Assembly: GCA_037957365.1 (NCBI GenBank) | Contig: JARHVA010008413.1 | Location: 186,001 to 250,000 of the forward strand | DNA from: Torreya grandis | Taxonomy: Eukaryota > Streptophyta > Pinopsida > Cupressales > Taxaceae | Length of the DNA: 64,000 bases | Direction of reading: 5' to 3' | In this document: piece by piece, positions 60,829 to 64,000 of the stretch | Layout: every line of letters starts with the position of its first letter | How positions within the stretch are numbered: the first letter of the stretch is position 1 | The notes under the pieces: generated by a model | Told to the model about the DNA's origin: nothing | Seen by the model: only the letters and a program-made list of their open reading frames with translations | Database searches by the model: none | Program-made: the position numbers and the translations under genes

Positions 60829-62380
60829 TGGCCCAATACACCAGTTTTGATGAAACTGATAAAAGGGAACTTCAAGAACTCTTAACTAAACACCCTGACA
60901 TGCAAGATGATATGCTTAAAATACTATAAGAAGAGAAAAAAAATCAAACAATGATCAATCATCTCAAACCACAAAGCAACCAATTGTAAATGACACTACA
61001 GGGGCAACTATGTCTCAACAACCCCCTATAATAACCTACTCATCCTATATGGTACCACCAGTTATGGCTAGTACATCTTTATCTCCTAATGTGGCAACCC
61101 TAGTAAAAAAGATAAAATCTCTTCAATCTAAGGTGCTACATCTTGAGTAAGGTGCTTCTAGACCAACACAGGCTTTGGATTCTTTTGCTCTACTTCATAT
61201 ACCATTGACACATCATATTGCTTTGAAACCCTTGCCATAAGGTTTTGTTCAACCCAAGCTCACTCTATATGATGGCAAGGGTGATCTAGATACACACTCG
61301 AGAGATTTTCACATAACATGTTTGGATTATGTGCCAAATGATTGTCTATTAACCAAGCTATTTTTACAGAGTCTAAAGGATTATGATTTATAATGGTTCT
61401 ATAGTCTACTAAATCAATCGATCAATGCATTTAATCCTTTAGCCAACATGTTCCTATCTCATTACAATATTAACATCGGTGATAAGGTTTCCTATGCACA
61501 AACTACACAATAGAAAGAAAGGTCAAATGAACATCTCATAGATTATGTTCTTCAATATAAGACTATTTTGGCTAAGATGACTAGCCCCATGGCTGATCAA
61601 GAGTTATAATATCTCCTCAAACAAATTATTCTACCAACTTTACATGAATCAATAATGTTCAAAATATTCTCTTCCTTTACTGAGTTATGTCATACACTAA
61701 AGGAAAGGGAATTCAAATTGATTTCAATGGGAAAACTCAAGTACACAAGTATAGCAGAAACAAAAAATAAGAGTAATAGTAAAGCTCCATATAAAGTCAA
61801 GGTCAATGATAATAAAAGTTAAAATCAACCTATAGTCAATGTGGCTTTAGAACCCTCTCAACAAGTGGTTTTATTAGCACCTCCTTGGTAAACCTTTACC
61901 AATCTATTAGTTTCTTCAACCAGAGTTTTATAATAGTTTTTAGAATGTAATATCATATATCTCCCTCTTATTTAGGAAGGTAATCCAACAAAGACTTTTC
62001 CACGGGGATATGATTAGAATGCATTTTATGACTTTCATAAGGCACCAGGACAAAAAAAAAATAGATGCATCAATTTGAAACACAAGAAACATGACTTGAT
62101 AGATAGCAATCTTATATATCTTAGCACTCTAGTTGAGCCTTTGTAGGAAAAGAAAACACAATACAAGGTTCTAAAAAATTTCTTAGATCCTTTTCCACAA
62201 CATTCTAAATAGGAGATAGGGGATAGATCATGTGTTCACCATGTATATCATGCACATCTAGCACTAGCTACATATAAGGCACCTTCTATTAAGTAGCATG
62301 ATTGGTGTGTATAATTCCAAAGTTCCAACTAGACCTTCAATTTCTTTATCAGAGTAAGAAATAGTTAAGGATGATTTAGA
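60829..62380 (+). pseudogene. Element F Gag
   Basis: The start ATG at 60829 opens MAQYTSFDETDKRELQELLT and continues for 33 codons to a stop. The core at 61245-61640 reads FVQPKLTLYDGKGDLDTH, FHITCLDYVPNDCL, LFLQSLKDYDL, WFYSLLNQSINAFNPLANMF, LSHYNINIGDKVSYAQTTQ, SNEHLIDYVLQYK. This matches gypsy Gag (YDGxxDPxxHLxxF, ALxWFYSLP, SIxSFxxLxxxFLxHF). Four or more stops replace Gln or Trp codons. No zinc motif was recognised between core and protease. Confidence 0.78.
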
Positions 62381-62810
62381 TTATCATGCACTCTTCATCA
62401 GAGCTTACTTTCATAATCATCCTATTCATAGTGTTTTCATTGACAATGAATCTAGCATGAACATGTGCACTATGACATTACTACATCATTTTGGATATTT
62501 AGAGAAAGATATTGCCTTGATGAACATAGTAATCAAAAAATTTAGTGGGCACATATAGAGTTAATTAGGTGAGATTATACTTCCTCTACAGGTTGGTCCA
62601 ACACATCTGGCCACACCATTTACTATTGTTCCTAGTGCAAGAGTTTTTGATATGTTACTTGGTCGACCATAGATCCATAAACTTTGTGAAGTGCCTTATA
62701 TAGTTCATAGATGCATGAAATTCATTCCTGATAATCATATTGTTATAGTTGGTGGAGTTCCATATGAGTTACCACTCCCCACTTCAGAGCCATCTACTAC
62801 TTTGTAGTCA
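62381..62810 (+). pseudogene. Element F aspartic protease
   Basis: The frame reads ALFIRAYFHNHPIHSVFIDN then ESSMNMCTM, TLLHHFGYLE, GEIILPLQVGP, ARVFDMLLGRPW and CEVPYIVHRCMKFIPDNH. The active site DNGSS has become DNESS, so the key Gly is lost. FDMLLGRPW is the conserved end motif. The order gag-protease is normal. Confidence 0.8.
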
Positions 62811-63300
62811 CTAGTTTTAGCTCTACCACTAGTTTTAGTTTCTCCACCAGTTACAATTCTTCCTTCAGTTTAGATTAAGACATAGTTGAGGTCTCCATCG
62901 CTAGCATAGAGAGTCCATACACTTTCACAACAACCTCCTTTAGAGTAACCATAGTTTTAGGACTCTAGATAGTTTCTAGCTACAATGTTCACACCTAGGG
63001 TAGTATCATTGAGGTCCCATACCTCTACACATAGAGTGCATGTTCAAAGAGTTTCCCCTACCACCAGATGGGTCCCTAATAACCCCATACTTGCATCCAA
63101 TTCTTAGAGTTATAGGGGAAACCCATAATCAGTTTCCACTATAGAGATTTTAGAGTATTTACAACATACATAGCTTTTAGAGCCACAATCTCAGCCCCTC
63201 CATCATGTTTCATGATCACGCATGATCCCTCTCCTTGATATAGGAGACCATGATAGGAAGTCTCTCATAAGACTCATCATTTGGTATCACTTCTTTTCAA
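62811..63300 (+). pseudogene. Proline/serine-rich tail after F protease
   Basis: The protease frame continues with SLVLALPLVLVSPPVTILPS, a short internal repeat, then SQQPPLE, FTPRVVSLRSHTSTHRVHVQ, TTRWVPNNPILASNS and ends near 63300. It has no catalytic motif. It could be the usual linker to RT, but no RT appears in the 700 bases that follow. Element 1 has a similar Pro-rich tail after protease. Confidence 0.5.
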
Positions 63301-64000
63301 TTATTTGTACATAGCCTATTTTCAATTACTTATACATAGTTTCTCAATATTTCTTGTACATAGTCTTCTTATGATTGATTGTACATAGCTTATATCAAAA
63401 ATACCAATAATATTCAAATATGTCAAAATACCAAAAAAATATAAAATTTCAAAATCCAAACTCATTCTAATATTCAAAAATATTTAAATTATATGCATTA
63501 TCCATGATTTACATTTCTAATAGCATGCTAGACTTACATTTGTTGTTCTATGCTATTGTTTGTCAATTTATCTACATTACCATGCTTCACTTGATCTTCT
63601 TTGAGTGTGTGTAGTGACATTTAGAGCCTTTATTACTTCACTCTACCCATTGAAAAGGCATCTTACTTCATACATTCAAGACACATATCGATATATCTAC
63701 CCAATGGGGGGATCTTCTACATGACTACACCATCCAAATTATGTCATTTATACACCACACATTCTAGTCATCATGTTGATGTACATTAATTACTAGATTA
63801 CATAGACTACTCTATCAACACTCACTAGTATATAAAACTCATGTATTTCTTAGCATATACCTAGTCTTGTACTATATGTCTTGCATACTTTCACTTCTTA
63901 TTTTGATTAGTTAGATGTGATTGTATTTTTAGTATTTACATGCTTTTCTTTCTTGATTTATGTAGCTATATGTGATTACATTTCTTAGTTCCTATTTTAT
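63301..64000. other. AT-rich end of window with TTGTACATAG repeats
   Basis: TTGTACATAG occurs at 63305, 63354 and 63379 and as TTATACATAG at 63330, spaced 25, 24 and 25 bases. Beyond it no gene is readable. Confidence 0.55.

Noticed and set aside
1..64000. Host genes, tRNA, rRNA or organelle DNA
   Set aside because: No gene structure, tRNA cloverleaf or rRNA signature was seen; all readable proteins belong to retrotransposons or the PMD passenger.

Overview
The window is a nest of old, decayed LTR retrotransposons from a plant nuclear genome; I see no host gene, tRNA or rRNA. Tat-lineage Ty3/gypsy pol with a second RNase H, plant-type TATA boxes, a plant mobile domain (PMD) and near-absence of CpG indicate a seed plant. 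The age and density of the elements suggest a large, conifer- or gymnosperm-like genome, but that is inference. Every coding region is a pseudogene: reading frames can be followed for hundreds of bases and are broken mostly by single-base stops where Gln, Arg or Trp would be expected, as in methylation-driven C-to-T decay.

Left part (1-22.4 kb). A Ty1/copia RT/RNase H tail (+) is followed by a copia LTR with a tRNA-Met-type primer site. A gypsy gag fragment (-) abuts Element 1 (4797-19428, minus strand), which has 1.22 kb LTRs, a PBS, a PPT, gag and protease but no visible RT or integrase. It carries an antisense PMD pseudogene between protease and 3' LTR, three hairpin repeats, and twelve copies of a 25-bp palindrome made of two inverted W-boxes, in its LTRs and leader.

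Middle (22.4-55.7 kb). Element B (minus, Tat) has its 3' LTR at 22397-23602, integrase to RT at 25.9-28.9 kb, and the front of RT, protease and gag at 49.2-55.0 kb. It is split by an unclassified ~4.5 kb insertion (C, 28.89-33.34 plus 49.12-49.20 kb), which is itself split by Element A (33349-49119, minus, Tat). Element A is complete in layout: two ~1.19 kb LTRs, a perfect 5-bp target duplication (atatg), PBS, gag, protease, RT, RNase H, second RNase H, integrase, PPT. No 5' LTR of B is seen.

Right part (55.7-64 kb), plus strand. Element E has an LTR head related to those of A and B, about eleven G-box/ABRE-like sites, and an RT-RNase H pseudogene. Element F has three ~145-bp tandem repeats, then gag, protease and a proline-rich tail, and runs out without RT before the window ends.

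In an intact element, Gag forms the particle, protease cuts the polyprotein, RT and RNase H copy the RNA from the tRNA primer, and integrase inserts the copy. The most notable points are the antisense PMD gene, the paired W-box palindromes placed upstream of an LTR TATA box, the G-box array of E, and recurrent hairpin repeats between pol and the 3' LTR.
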